A stretch of 64,000 bases of DNA, from positions 682,001-746,000 of the forward strand of contig NZ_VTZS01000003.1 in assembly GCF_008367235.1 (NCBI RefSeq). The letters run 5' to 3'. Origin of the DNA: Pareuzebyella sediminis. GTDB taxonomy: Bacteria; Bacteroidota; Bacteroidia; Flavobacteriales; Flavobacteriaceae. The position numbers were made by a program, and so were the translations under genes. Positions 37,033-46,356 of the stretch are shown piece after piece (the first letter of the stretch is position 1; each line of letters begins with the position of its first letter). The notes below the pieces were generated by a model. That model was not told where the DNA came from and did not search any database. It saw nothing but the letters and a program-made list of their open reading frames with translations.

Positions 37033-38505
37033 TTGTTCACAAAACTTTCCCTTCGGTCGCGCATATTCGTGTCAATGATATTGTTGGTGGTCATTGCGTC
37101 CATATTGATTGTGGGTGTGACGGTTTACCAGTATAACGAGCAGTCTCGAGATTACCATGGAGAAAGACTTGAGCGCAAAGAAGAGCAAGTAAGGCAGAGC
37201 GTTGAGTATGTTTTGAGGGAAACTACCTTTCCGGTAACTACTGAAAACTTGAGGTATATATTTGATCAAGAAATTTATCGCATTTCCAATGTACAGAGCC
37301 AAAGGATGAACATATACGACCTTGATGGCCAGCTTATTAAAAGTTCACGGGCGAAATTCGAAGTCGATTCCATTTCAAATTGTTTAGACCCCTTAATTTT
37401 AAATAGAATTGAAGCAAGCGCCGATAAGCGATATGTAGAAGAAAAGGCCTTGGCCGGCGATAATTATAGGGCTTCGTATACGTATATCAAGGACAAAAAA
37501 TTTAAACCTATTGGTATATTAAATTTGCCCTATTACGAAGATGATTCTTTCAACGATATGGAATTGAGAGAGTTTTTGATGCGTTTGGGCGGGGTATATC
37601 TTTTAATGTTATTTATTGCCATCGCACTTTCCTTTTTTATTTCGACATATATTACACGGTCGCTGCAGACGATATCAGACCTTTTGGGAAAGACCGATTT
37701 AACTAAAAAGAACCAAAAAATAATAATTGACAATCCTAGTGAGGAAATAGAAAAATTGGTCACTTCCTATAATGCCATGATTGATGAACTCGAGCATAGC
37801 GCATCGAAATTGGCACGTAGTGAGCGCGAACAAGCCTGGCGGGAAATGGCGAAACAGGTCGCGCATGAAATTAAAAATCCGTTGACCCCTATGCGATTAA
37901 GCGTTCAAAGTTTTCAGAGAAAATTTGACCCGACAGATCCAGACATAGAGAACAAGGTGGCCGAGTACTCGAATACGTTGATTCAACAAATCGATACGAT
38001 GAGTAGTATTGCCTCGGCATTTTCCAATTTTGCCGAAATGCCCGCCCAACAAAACGAAACGCTGAACGTAGTGAAAATCGTTAAATTGGCTTTGGATATC
38101 TTCAACGAAGAGTATATCCACTTTATATCGGATGAAGAAGAGATTATTGCAAAACTTGATCGTACACAACTGATACGTATTGTAACCAATCTCGTAAAGA
38201 ACGCGATTCAGGCAATTCCTGATGAAGTCCCTCCGCGAATTTTGGTATCTGTAACCTCCGAGGCAGAAACCGTCAAAATTTCTGTTGCTGATAACGGTGT
38301 AGGTATAGCCGATGAACTTAAAGAGAAAGTTTTTGAGCCCAAGTTTACGACCAAATCCAGTGGGACCGGGTTGGGGTTAGGGATGGTTAAGAATATTGTA
38401 GAGACCTATAAGGGTAGTATTTACTTTAAATCAAAGCCCGGAAAAGGAACCGTTTTTACGGTAAAATTTCCCCAAGAAACGGAGGATCGAATCATCGAAG
38501 AGTAG
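37033..38505 (+). CDS. Sensor histidine kinase (HAMP, HisKA, HATPase), NtrY-like
   Basis: The 490-aa membrane kinase has membrane segment 1 (about 11-33), a periplasmic sensing region (34-183), membrane segment 2 (about 184-206) and a HAMP region. The HisKA motif KQVAHEIKNPLTPMRL carries the phospho-accepting H278; the ATP-binding N box is NLVKNAIQAI, with G boxes DNGVGI and GTGLGLGMVK. The start is TTG 37033; the next ATG (37075) would cut the first membrane helix. No response regulator gene is adjacent, so it is an orphan kinase here. Confidence 0.9.
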   Translation: MFTKLSLRSRIFVSMILLVVIASILIVGVTVYQYNEQSRDYHGERLERKEEQVRQSVEYVLRETTFPVTTENLRYIFDQEIYRISNVQSQRMNIYDLDGQLIKSSRAKFEVDSISNCLDPLILNRIEASADKRYVEEKALAGDNYRASYTYIKDKKFKPIGILNLPYYEDDSFNDMELREFLMRLGGVYLLMLFIAIALSFFISTYITRSLQTISDLLGKTDLTKKNQKIIIDNPSEEIEKLVTSYNAMIDELEHSASKLARSEREQAWREMAKQVAHEIKNPLTPMRLSVQSFQRKFDPTDPDIENKVAEYSNTLIQQIDTMSSIASAFSNFAEMPAQQNETLNVVKIVKLALDIFNEEYIHFISDEEEIIAKLDRTQLIRIVTNLVKNAIQAIPDEVPPRILVSVTSEAETVKISVADNGVGIADELKEKVFEPKFTTKSSGTGLGLGMVKNIVETYKGSIYFKSKPGKGTVFTVKFPQETEDRIIEE

Positions 38506-38523
38506 CATACTAAAAAATATAAA

Positions 38524-39303
38524 ATGACTTTTACAAATGTTTTAATATCTATTAAAGAAGGCTTGGCCATTGTTACCATAAACCGGCCTAAGAAACTTAA
38601 CGCCTTGAATCAAGAAACAATTAAAGAGCTACATGAAGCCTTTGAGGGGCTCCAAGACAATGCCGATGTCAAGGTCATCATCTTAACCGGAAGTGGTGAA
38701 AAGGCATTCGTGGCCGGGGCGGATATCTCTGAATTTGCCGATTTTTCGGAAGAAGAAGGACGCCTACTAGCCGCTAATGGACAGAAGTTACTTTTTGATT
38801 ATATAGAAAACCTAACGACTCCTGTTATTGCAGCGATTAACGGTTTTGCACTTGGGGGCGGACTGGAATTGGCCATGGCATGCCATTTTAGGGTGGCAAG
38901 TCACAACGCCAGAATGGGCCTTCCAGAAGTTTCATTGGGGCTAATCCCTGGATATGGGGGTACACAACGGCTGCCACGGTTGATCGGAAAAGGCCGGGCC
39001 ATGGAGCTGATCATGACTGCTTCCATGATCGATGTGGACCGTGCCCTTGGCTATGGTTTGGTGAATCATGTCGTTTCTCAGGAAGAACTTTTAGGGTTTT
39101 GTGAGAAGTTGGCCGGTAAAATATCGAATAATTCCTCCGTTGCCATAGGATATGCAATAAAAGCCATAAATAAAGGTTTTACTCCTAGTAATGGTTTTGC
39201 CACGGAAGTAGAGGCTTTCGGAGCTTGTTTTGGCACCCAAGATTTTAAAGAGGGTACTTCTGCGTTTCTAGAGAAACGAAAAGCTGATTTCCCGGGCAAA
39301 TAA
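38524..39303 (+). CDS. Enoyl-CoA hydratase/isomerase (crotonase) family protein
   Basis: The 259-aa enzyme has the crotonase oxyanion-hole segments VAGADISEFA (62-73) and NGFALGGGLELAMACHFR (about 103-121), and MGLPEVSLGLIPGYGGTQRL (about 134-153) with the catalytic Glu pair. It likely hydrates enoyl-CoA in fatty-acid beta-oxidation or a related CoA pathway. It starts 18 bp after the histidine kinase stop, possibly co-transcribed, though no functional link is evident. Confidence 0.92.
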   Translation: MTFTNVLISIKEGLAIVTINRPKKLNALNQETIKELHEAFEGLQDNADVKVIILTGSGEKAFVAGADISEFADFSEEEGRLLAANGQKLLFDYIENLTTPVIAAINGFALGGGLELAMACHFRVASHNARMGLPEVSLGLIPGYGGTQRLPRLIGKGRAMELIMTASMIDVDRALGYGLVNHVVSQEELLGFCEKLAGKISNNSSVAIGYAIKAINKGFTPSNGFATEVEAFGACFGTQDFKEGTSAFLEKRKADFPGK

Positions 39304-39322
39304 GATACCCAAAAACCTACTT

Positions 39323-40873
39323 ATGAGTATGACAAAAGGCTTCGTGACCATGGTGCTCATGCTTGCTGGCGCACTTACAATGGCACAAGATATCCCAGTG
39401 AATTACAATTTGGGCGATAATTATTCCGATAGGTATAAATATTCTACCGTGCTTACGATTGACAGTCCGAATAATGGGCAGACCGTTTTGGTTCGAACGT
39501 ATTATGGGGGGTTCCCCTTACATCCGAAAGGATATTTTATCGAAATTTACGATGAAGGACTTAACCTAATAACCGATTATAATTACAAATATGCCGGAGA
39601 CCATATGGTCGATGGCTTTGTAAAGAATGGACAGCTATATTTATTAGAGCTTGTTTACAATTATGATCGGGCCGCCTATCAATATGTTGTTCACCATTCC
39701 TCATTGGAAAGTTTTAGTTTTTCGGAAACGATACTTCTTTCTATTCCTTCCAAGGAAGTCCTTAATCCATTAGCGGTGAATAAGTATAACCGTAATTTTG
39801 GAAATGGGTTTTCAACGGCGACCTATTTTAATGACGAGCGATCCGCATTTGCCATTACCGTACATTTTAGAGAAGGTAGGGAACAAAAATATGAGGTCTA
39901 CCTTTACGGCACCGATTTAAAGCCACAATTCGCCTATGACTTCTCGAGCGAAGTAGAAGATAAGAACTACGCCTTTGAAAATATCGAGGTATCAAAAGAT
40001 CTAAAAACGCTCTATATGATGGGGAAGGCGTATTTCAAAAAAAGAAGGATGGATGCCACCGAAAGAAGGTTTCAGTACGAGTTGGTGCGCTTTGATGCCC
40101 AAGGACATAAAATCCAAGAGTTCAATGATGCTGGACGGTTTCCTGAATCATTAAAGCCTATTCTTGTCGATAGTTCCCTCAAAATAGTAGGGTTTTATGC
40201 AGATCGTAAAGACAATCGCTACAACGGATTGGTCTATTTTGAGCTAGACAAGGATTCTTTGGCCATTTCGTCAAAAAAATACAATGCTTTCTCTCAACAA
40301 TTTATGAAAGACAAGTTCGGACGAGAAGTAGATACCGAAGTCAAAAATTTGATTTTCAAGGATGTACATCTAACTCCTTACCATAATATTCTTTTTAGCG
40401 CAGAGGAATATTTTGTGAGTAAGGGCGAGGATATAAGCTCAGGACATACCCAAATCACTGAAAGATATCACTATAATGATATTGTTTTGGCTAAACTGAA
40501 TGCTCAGGGTGATATGGAATGGGCACGAAATATCAATAAGACAGAAGTAACCCAAGGAGATGCCTCATATGCATCATATACCGCCTTTGGCAAAGGGGAA
40601 GACATGTATTTCTTCATCAACTCCGGTGAAAATCCTCAAAAAATTGGCAATGAGCGCATTCTTTTTAAGCAAGGCTATAGTAGAAACCCCAACATGTTCG
40701 TCATAAAAGTAAATGCCGAGGGGAACCTATCTTACCAAAAGCTTGTCGATGATAAAGAAGTGCGGCTACCTATTATGGTCTCAAGAGCATACATCGATAA
40801 GTCCAACGACAACCTACTTTTCTATGCGAAAAGGGGTACTAAGAAACAAATGATTCGTGTTTTGGTGAATTAA
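39323..40873 (+). CDS. Exported protein of unknown function
   Basis: The 516-aa protein begins with a Sec signal peptide (GFVTMVLMLAGALTMAQ). The mature protein is beta-strand rich with repeated aromatic-charged patterns (DLKTLYMMGKAYFKKR, HNILFSAEEYFVSKG, NMFVIKVNAEGNLSYQK) resembling propeller- or WD-like blades seen in Bacteroidota secreted proteins. I cannot assign a family. It follows the crotonase gene by 19 bp. There is no C-terminal type IX secretion tail that I can recognise. Confidence 0.8.
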   Translation: MSMTKGFVTMVLMLAGALTMAQDIPVNYNLGDNYSDRYKYSTVLTIDSPNNGQTVLVRTYYGGFPLHPKGYFIEIYDEGLNLITDYNYKYAGDHMVDGFVKNGQLYLLELVYNYDRAAYQYVVHHSSLESFSFSETILLSIPSKEVLNPLAVNKYNRNFGNGFSTATYFNDERSAFAITVHFREGREQKYEVYLYGTDLKPQFAYDFSSEVEDKNYAFENIEVSKDLKTLYMMGKAYFKKRRMDATERRFQYELVRFDAQGHKIQEFNDAGRFPESLKPILVDSSLKIVGFYADRKDNRYNGLVYFELDKDSLAISSKKYNAFSQQFMKDKFGREVDTEVKNLIFKDVHLTPYHNILFSAEEYFVSKGEDISSGHTQITERYHYNDIVLAKLNAQGDMEWARNINKTEVTQGDASYASYTAFGKGEDMYFFINSGENPQKIGNERILFKQGYSRNPNMFVIKVNAEGNLSYQKLVDDKEVRLPIMVSRAYIDKSNDNLLFYAKRGTKKQMIRVLVN

Positions 40874-40948
40874 TGAGGCCGTTAAAATAACCGGGACAGA
40901 GAGTAAAAAATAGGATAAATTCCATATTTTTGGAATAAATCCAAAAAA

Positions 40949-42046
40949 ATGTCACATCAGAAAAATGTAAAGAAGGGTCGGGGGGCGCAGAAAACCGTTG
41001 CTAACCGATTTTTCGAATACAGCTACGAGACCAGGGCCGACTTTTTAGAATATTGTCGCTTAGAGGGCGAAGAAGCCGAAGAGAATAGAACACAATACGT
41101 ACCTATTTTTCCCAAAACTATTGTCAATAAGGTAACGAGTCCTGATGTAGGGATGATGTATTCCATGAATCCCTATCAGGGCTGTGAGCATGGTTGTGTT
41201 TATTGCTATGCCAGAAATACCCATGAGTTCTGGGGTTATGGCCCTGGCCTTGACTTTGAGCGCTTTATCTTGGTCAAAAAATCGGCAGCAAGCCTTTTGG
41301 AGGAAAAATTAAGCAGTAAACAGTGGGAGGCACACACCATAGTACTTTCGGGGAACACCGATTGTTATCAGCCGGCCGAGCACAAATTCGGTATTACAAG
41401 GGCTTGTCTAGAGGTATTTCATAAATATAAACATCCAGTAGGCATCATAACTAAAAATGCCCTTATTCTAAGGGACCTTGACATACTAAAAGAATTGGCC
41501 AAAGATGGTTTGATCGGTGTCAATATCTCGATTACTTCATTATCGGAAGACACCAGACGTATTCTGGAGCCTCGGACAGCTACGATTCAAAAACGTTTAA
41601 AGACCATTCGTACTTTGTCGGAGCACAATATTCCCGTCAATGCCATGTTGGCTCCGATAATTCCCGGAATAAATAGCCATGAAATAATGAATTTGGCAAA
41701 AGCCGTGTCAGAACAGGGGGCAACCTCTTTTGCTTTTACCGTAGTGCGGCTAAATGGAGCAATTGGGCAAATTTTTAGTGACTGGATCAGAAAGTCATTA
41801 CCGGATAGAGCCGAAAAGGTACTATCGCAAATTAGGGCCTGTCACGGGGGTACTTTGAACGATAGCCGTTTTGGAGTACGAAGTCGCGGGGAAGGAAAAA
41901 TAGCAGAACAAATTCATAATCTGGTTAAATTGGCAAAACATACTTATTTTAAAGACAAAACCTTTCCAACTTTGAACCATGGGTTGTATCATAAATGTAA
42001 AGAGGCCAATGGGGTTTCGGAAAGTCGGCAAATGAAACTGTTTTAA
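40949..42046 (+). CDS. PA0069-family radical SAM protein
   Basis: The 365-aa protein carries the radical SAM 4Fe-4S motif C79-x3-C83-x2-C86 in NPYQGCEHGCVYCYARN, the GxGP-like ILSGNTDCYQPAE segment and LAPIIPGINSHEI. It belongs to the PA0069/YabJ-like radical SAM group (Rv2578c family), whose reaction and substrate are not established. It is soluble. Nothing in the neighbourhood identifies the substrate. Confidence 0.88.
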   Translation: MSHQKNVKKGRGAQKTVANRFFEYSYETRADFLEYCRLEGEEAEENRTQYVPIFPKTIVNKVTSPDVGMMYSMNPYQGCEHGCVYCYARNTHEFWGYGPGLDFERFILVKKSAASLLEEKLSSKQWEAHTIVLSGNTDCYQPAEHKFGITRACLEVFHKYKHPVGIITKNALILRDLDILKELAKDGLIGVNISITSLSEDTRRILEPRTATIQKRLKTIRTLSEHNIPVNAMLAPIIPGINSHEIMNLAKAVSEQGATSFAFTVVRLNGAIGQIFSDWIRKSLPDRAEKVLSQIRACHGGTLNDSRFGVRSRGEGKIAEQIHNLVKLAKHTYFKDKTFPTLNHGLYHKCKEANGVSESRQMKLF

Positions 42047-42165
42047 ATGAATAAGACCGTGGGCAACCTATACTTACCGGCCATTGAATTTGTTTTATTT
42101 TGCGGCTAAACTCCTCGTATCCTGCCCTTTATCTAGAAACTTGATTTTTGCTATGCTAAGGCGTT

Positions 42166-42870
42166 TTATAGTTTCTTTGCCTTTTTGACTAGTGATGAAG
42201 GCGCCAACGGATCCCATTCCTTATAAAACTGTTGAAGAAAGGTGAGCATAAAACGATGGCGTTCTTCCGCTAACCTTTTTCCGGTTTCTGTGTTCATTTT
42301 ATCCTTCAAAAGAAGGAGTTTTTCGTAGAAGTGGTTGATAGTGGGGGCAGTTGACATTTTATACTGTTCTTTGGTGATTTCGAGATTAGGGGCGATCATA
42401 GGGTCGTAGAGTTTTCGATTTTTGAAACCACCGTAATTAAATGCCCTTGCGATACCGATAGCACCCATGGCGTCTAGACGATCTGCGTCTTGTACCACTT
42501 GAAATTCCTTTGTACGGAAAGGACGGCCTCGACGTTTTTTCAAGGAATTTTTAAACGATATATTTTCAATGATTTTTACGACATGTTTTGTCGTTTTCTT
42601 GTTGATCTTAAGCTGGTTCAAAAAGGTTGTGGCCATTTTTGGCCCTATCGATTCATTGCCATCGTTGAATTTGGCATCCGCAATATCGTGTAAAAGTGCA
42701 GCTAGGCTTACCACCAGCACATCTACATCTTCATCTTTCGCGATGAGCAGGCTATTTCTAAAGACCCTTTGTATATGAAACCAATCGTGCCCCCCCTCGG
42801 CGCCCTGTAAAACTTCTTTTACGAAGTCGATGGTTTGTTCTACATAGTCTGCGTTGCTCGTTTTGCTCAT
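42166..42870 (-). CDS. HD-domain phosphohydrolase
   Basis: The 234-aa protein shows the HD metal site: an early His in HDWFHIQRVFRN, HD in ALLHDIADAKF, and a late Asp in QDADRLDAMG. It matches the YpgQ/YedJ-type HD hydrolases, which hydrolyse nucleotide phosphates. It overlaps the end of the plsC-type gene by 4 bp (ATGA), so the two are coupled. Its substrate is not known. Confidence 0.88.
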   Translation of the reverse strand: MSKTSNADYVEQTIDFVKEVLQGAEGGHDWFHIQRVFRNSLLIAKDEDVDVLVVSLAALLHDIADAKFNDGNESIGPKMATTFLNQLKINKKTTKHVVKIIENISFKNSLKKRRGRPFRTKEFQVVQDADRLDAMGAIGIARAFNYGGFKNRKLYDPMIAPNLEITKEQYKMSTAPTINHFYEKLLLLKDKMNTETGKRLAEERHRFMLTFLQQFYKEWDPLAPSSLVKKAKKL

Positions 42871-43604
42871 TTGAAAGAGTTAACACCGGATACTACGGCT
42901 TTTTCTACTTCTGTCAAAACCGTATCGAGGTTTTCTTTGATTTCAATAGGTCGTTGTACATGAAAAGAAACATGGGCGCCCAGACCCAAGGGGAATTTGC
43001 CATATTTCAATAGTTTCCATGAGTCATTAATGCTTACCGGAACTACTAAAGCCCTGGGAGCGTTCTTCATTAATAGTTTTAGGCCAATGGTTTTGAAAGG
43101 TTTAGGATGTCCCGTTCGACTGCGTGTGCCTTCGGGAAAGATGACAGCGCTATAGTTGTTTTTTTCGATAAACTTTCCCAGCTTCGATATTTCCATCAGG
43201 GCTTGTTTACTATCTTTTCTATCAATGAGAATCGACCCTCCATGACGAAGATTATAGGATACGCTCGGGATTCCCTTGCCCAGCTCTTTCTTACTGACAA
43301 ATTTAGGATGGTGCTTGCGCATGAACCATACAAGAGGTGGAATATCATGCATGCTTTGATGGTTGGGAACGATGATCAAGGGTCTGTCGGTAGGAAGGTC
43401 ATGGGGGTTGCTAAAAGTATAGGTAGTGCCTAATACTTGAGTGCTGCGCATGAGGCAAAGGTTGAGTAAAGCCACACTGATCCTGTGTGCTTCATAACCG
43501 AACAAATTAAAGCAAACCCATTGAATGGGATGAAAAATCAGCAAACAAAGACCGAATAAGATCAAGTATAGAAAACTCAACGGGTATGCCAATAGCTTCT
43601 GCAT
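42867..43604 (-). CDS. 1-acyl-sn-glycerol-3-phosphate acyltransferase (PlsC family)
   Basis: The 245-aa protein has an N-terminal membrane helix (LAYPLSFLYLILFGLCLLIF) and the PlsC motifs NHQSMHDIP (HX4D) and VIFPEGTRSRTGHPK (EGT block). It would acylate lysophosphatidic acid to phosphatidic acid at the inner membrane. It is coupled to the HD-domain gene by a 4-bp overlap. Confidence 0.93.
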   Translation of the reverse strand: MQKLLAYPLSFLYLILFGLCLLIFHPIQWVCFNLFGYEAHRISVALLNLCLMRSTQVLGTTYTFSNPHDLPTDRPLIIVPNHQSMHDIPPLVWFMRKHHPKFVSKKELGKGIPSVSYNLRHGGSILIDRKDSKQALMEISKLGKFIEKNNYSAVIFPEGTRSRTGHPKPFKTIGLKLLMKNAPRALVVPVSINDSWKLLKYGKFPLGLGAHVSFHVQRPIEIKENLDTVLTEVEKAVVSGVNSFK

Positions 43605-43616
43605 AATGCAAAAATA

Positions 43617-43645
43617 AAAAACCGCTTCTTTGAGAAACGGTTTTT
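43617..43645 (-). terminator. Terminator-like hairpin between bacilliredoxin and plsC genes
   Basis: AAACCG-C-TTCT pairs with AGAA-A-CGGTTT around a two-to-three base loop, with an A-run on the left (U-run on the minus strand). It lies about 40 bp beyond the bacilliredoxin stop and so likely ends that minus-strand transcript. Confidence 0.7.
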
Positions 43646-43687
43646 AAAGGTTTTTTAGAGTCTCATAATGAGGTTAGACCTAAATCA

Positions 43688-44098
43688 TTAACAAAATTCA
43701 TCATAGGCTCCCATCAAGTTTTCCGCAATTAGTTCAGCAGGTCTGCCTTCTATATGATGGCGCTCGATCATATGCACCAATTCTCCATCTTTGAACAATG
43801 CCATACTTGGAGAAGATGGGGGAAAAGGGATCATTAGATTTCTCGCGGCATTTACCGCCTCGATGTCCACTCCGGCAAACACCGTAACAATGTGGTCCGG
43901 TTTTTTGTCGTTCTGCAGACTTAATTTTGCTGCGGGCCTTGCATTCGCTGCTGCGCAACCGCAAACCGAATTCACGACTATCAATGTGGTGCCATTCTGG
44001 TTCAATGCTTTTTCAACATCTTCAGCTGTATATAGTTCTTCAAATCCGGCCGAAGCTAGATCTTGTCTCATAGGTTTTACCAATTCTGCGGGATACAT
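43688..44098 (-). CDS. Bacilliredoxin (BrxA/BrxB, YphP-like)
   Basis: The 136-aa protein has the CGC active site C46-G-C48 in VVNSVCGCAAANARPA, the hallmark of bacilliredoxins, in a thioredoxin fold with PSSPSMALFKDGELV. In Bacillus these reduce mixed disulfides with bacillithiol, and many Bacteroidota make that thiol or carry the family. A minus-strand -7-like TATCTTTG lies at 44131-44124, about 30 bp upstream of the start. Confidence 0.92.
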   Translation of the reverse strand: MYPAELVKPMRQDLASAGFEELYTAEDVEKALNQNGTTLIVVNSVCGCAAANARPAAKLSLQNDKKPDHIVTVFAGVDIEAVNAARNLMIPFPPSSPSMALFKDGELVHMIERHHIEGRPAELIAENLMGAYDEFC

Positions 44099-44335
44099 AG
44101 TTTTGATTTTTTATTTTGGCATACAAAGATACTTATTTTGATGCGTTTACGCAGCGAACTTAACGTTTCATTGGGGAAAATCAAATTTGTACCCATAGCT
44201 CTAGCACCAGTCGATTCCTATGCCTCGCTCGGGTTGTTCATGGCATGGCCAAGAAGTCATACCCTTTGGCAGAATTTTCATTGGGCATCAGTATTTGCTG
44301 GGCAAAATGTATCTTTGCCGAAAATTTAAGATAAC

Positions 44336-45070
44336 ATGATTAAATGGGTCGCGGCCATCCTCGGATATTACCTATTTCGCCTACCTGGTGCAATTTTGGG
44401 ATTCCTTTTAGGAAGCTTTATCGATAACTTTAGTGGTGGTGGTAGGGGGGCACAATCCATATTTCAGGATATGGCCCGTCAAAGCGTTTCCCCGGCCGAT
44501 TTTGAACTTAACCTACTTTCGTTGTGTTCTATCGTCATCAAGGCGGATGGAAAGGTAAACCAACGTGAGCTTGATTATGTACGTCAATATTTTTTACAGA
44601 CTTACGGCAAGGAAAAAGCGAACGCTATTTTTCGAACCTTCAACGAAATCAACAAGAAACACGAAATATCGGCACAGCGTATCTGCAGTTTCTTAAACCA
44701 GCGCACCCGATATGAAGTGAGATTACAGTTATTACATTTTCTCTTCGGAATTGCCCAGGCCGATGGAGCTGTCAGCAATCCTGAAATTGTTAAAATTAGG
44801 GAGATCGCCGGGTATTTGAGAGTGACCCAGCGTGATTTTGATAGTATAAAGGCCATGTTCATTAAATCGGCCAACAACGCCTATAAGATTCTTGAAATAG
44901 AAAAGAACGCCACTGATGAGGAAATTAAAAAGGCCTATCGCACCATGGCTAAGAAGTACCATCCTGATAGGGTAAACACACAGAATGAGGCCATAAAAAA
45001 GGGCGCGGAAGAAAAATTCAAGGAAGTGCAAAGAGCCTATGAAGAAATTCAGAAAGAAAGAGGTCTTTAG
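44336..45070 (+). CDS. TerB-like and J-domain co-chaperone (DjlA-like)
   Basis: The 244-aa protein has a short N-terminal membrane segment ([19 protein letters not shown]), a TerB-like helical domain (about 45-165, [21 protein letters not shown]) and a C-terminal J domain with HPD in [11 protein letters not shown]. DjlA-type proteins stimulate DnaK at the membrane. A perfect -7-like TATCTTTG lies at 44310-44317, about 20 bp before the start. Confidence 0.92.
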   Translation: MIKWVAAILGYYLFRLPGAILGFLLGSFIDNFSGGGRGAQSIFQDMARQSVSPADFELNLLSLCSIVIKADGKVNQRELDYVRQYFLQTYGKEKANAIFRTFNEINKKHEISAQRICSFLNQRTRYEVRLQLLHFLFGIAQADGAVSNPEIVKIREIAGYLRVTQRDFDSIKAMFIKSANNAYKILEIEKNATDEEIKKAYRTMAKKYHPDRVNTQNEAIKKGAEEKFKEVQRAYEEIQKERGL

Positions 45071-45190
45071 TGCTAATCAACATCGAATTTTAAGGCGTGA
45101 AGCATGAGTGCGGAATGCGGATTGCGCCAGAGTTCAATTAATGAAGTGTCATGATTTTTGGCGATGAACAAGGTTGTTTAAAACGTTACT

Positions 45191-45775
45191 ATGAGTGATT
45201 TTTGGTTTTATTTAAAATTAGGTCTTAACCACGTACTTGACTTTTCGGGCTACGACCATATGCTTTTTTTATGTGCCTTGGCTATACCCTTCACCATTAA
45301 ACAATGGAAACAAGTAGCACTTTTGGCCACCTTATTTACAATAGCACATTGTACCTCTCTGACTCTTTCGGCCTATGATATCTTGGCGGTCGATACGGGG
45401 TTGATCGAGTTTTTGATCCCGGTAACCATATTTTTAACGGCACTCTTTAATAAACTCGAGATAAAGATTTCCACTTTGTCTTTAGGCATTTACTTGCAGA
45501 GTCTAACTACCACTTTCTTTGGTTTGATACATGGTTTTGGTTTTTCAAACTACTTCAATATGATGTTGGCTCAAGAGGATGAAAAATTGAAGCCCTTGTT
45601 CGGTTTTGCAACTGGACTAGAAATTGCTCAAATCGTTATAATTTTAATTGTGCTGTTATTCTCCTTTTGTATGCTTTCCATTTTGAAAGTACGTAAAGAT
45701 TATTATGTTCTCGTGGCATCGGCAATTATTGGATTGATTACAATACCGATGATGATTCGAACGTTTCCTTTTTGA
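45191..45775 (+). CDS. HupE/UreJ-family membrane protein
   Basis: The 194-aa membrane protein has about six hydrophobic segments. The family signature is the His-rich GLNHVLDFSGYDHMLFL at the N-terminus plus FTIAHCTSLTLS and FGLIHGFGFSNYF. Members of this family are thought to transport nickel or to sit near urease or hydrogenase genes. No such genes are near here, so the substrate is open. Confidence 0.87.
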   Translation: MSDFWFYLKLGLNHVLDFSGYDHMLFLCALAIPFTIKQWKQVALLATLFTIAHCTSLTLSAYDILAVDTGLIEFLIPVTIFLTALFNKLEIKISTLSLGIYLQSLTTTFFGLIHGFGFSNYFNMMLAQEDEKLKPLFGFATGLEIAQIVIILIVLLFSFCMLSILKVRKDYYVLVASAIIGLITIPMMIRTFPF

Positions 45776-45903
45776 TGCCTCTCTAATTTTTCACTTAAAA
45801 TTAACTCTCGAATTATTGTTGGGCTATTTGAAAGCGGGTATCTTAGTGTTTTGCCCCAAAGAATCATAAATGGGTTGATTCTAAATTCCTTTTTCCAAAT
45901 GGT

Positions 45904-46344
45904 ATGAAAAAAGAAAAACAGACCAAATATGATAAGGCCTATTTGCGCATGGCTCAAGAATGGGGCAAGCTTTCTTACTGTGAAAGAAAGCAGGTAGGGG
46001 CAATTATCGTGAAAGATCGAATGATTATTTCTGACGGTTATAATGGCACTCCGACCGGTTTTGAAAATGTTTGCGAAGATGATGAAGGATATACTAAATG
46101 GTATGTGCTTCATGCCGAAGCAAATGCTATCAGTAAAGTTGCTTCTTCTACCCAGTCCTGTGAAGGCGCAACCCTTTACATCACTTTGTCACCTTGTCGT
46201 GAATGTAGTAAGCTGATCCATCAGTCTGGTATTAAACGCGTTGTATACCGCATTGCTTACAAAGATGATTCAGGGCTTCAGTTTCTAAAACGCGCAGGTG
46301 TCGAATTGGTACACATGCCTGAAATAGAAGCCTTGGTCCACTAG
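45904..46344 (+). CDS. dCMP/cytidine-type deaminase (ComEB-like)
   Basis: The 146-aa zinc enzyme has H70-A-E72 in YVLHAEANAI and PC98-x-x-C101 in LSPCRECSK, the catalytic zinc site of deaminases of the dCMP/ComEB type. GYNGTPTGFENVCE is typical of dCMP deaminases. It would convert dCMP to dUMP for thymidylate supply. It lies 12 bp upstream of the S41 protease gene. Confidence 0.92.
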   Translation: MKKEKQTKYDKAYLRMAQEWGKLSYCERKQVGAIIVKDRMIISDGYNGTPTGFENVCEDDEGYTKWYVLHAEANAISKVASSTQSCEGATLYITLSPCRECSKLIHQSGIKRVVYRIAYKDDSGLQFLKRAGVELVHMPEIEALVH

Positions 46345-46356
46345 CTTCTGATTTTT

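Noticed and set aside
44063-44329. 88-codon plus-strand frame upstream of the J-domain gene
   Set aside because: It begins antisense inside the bacilliredoxin gene and covers a promoter-like region; no family pattern.
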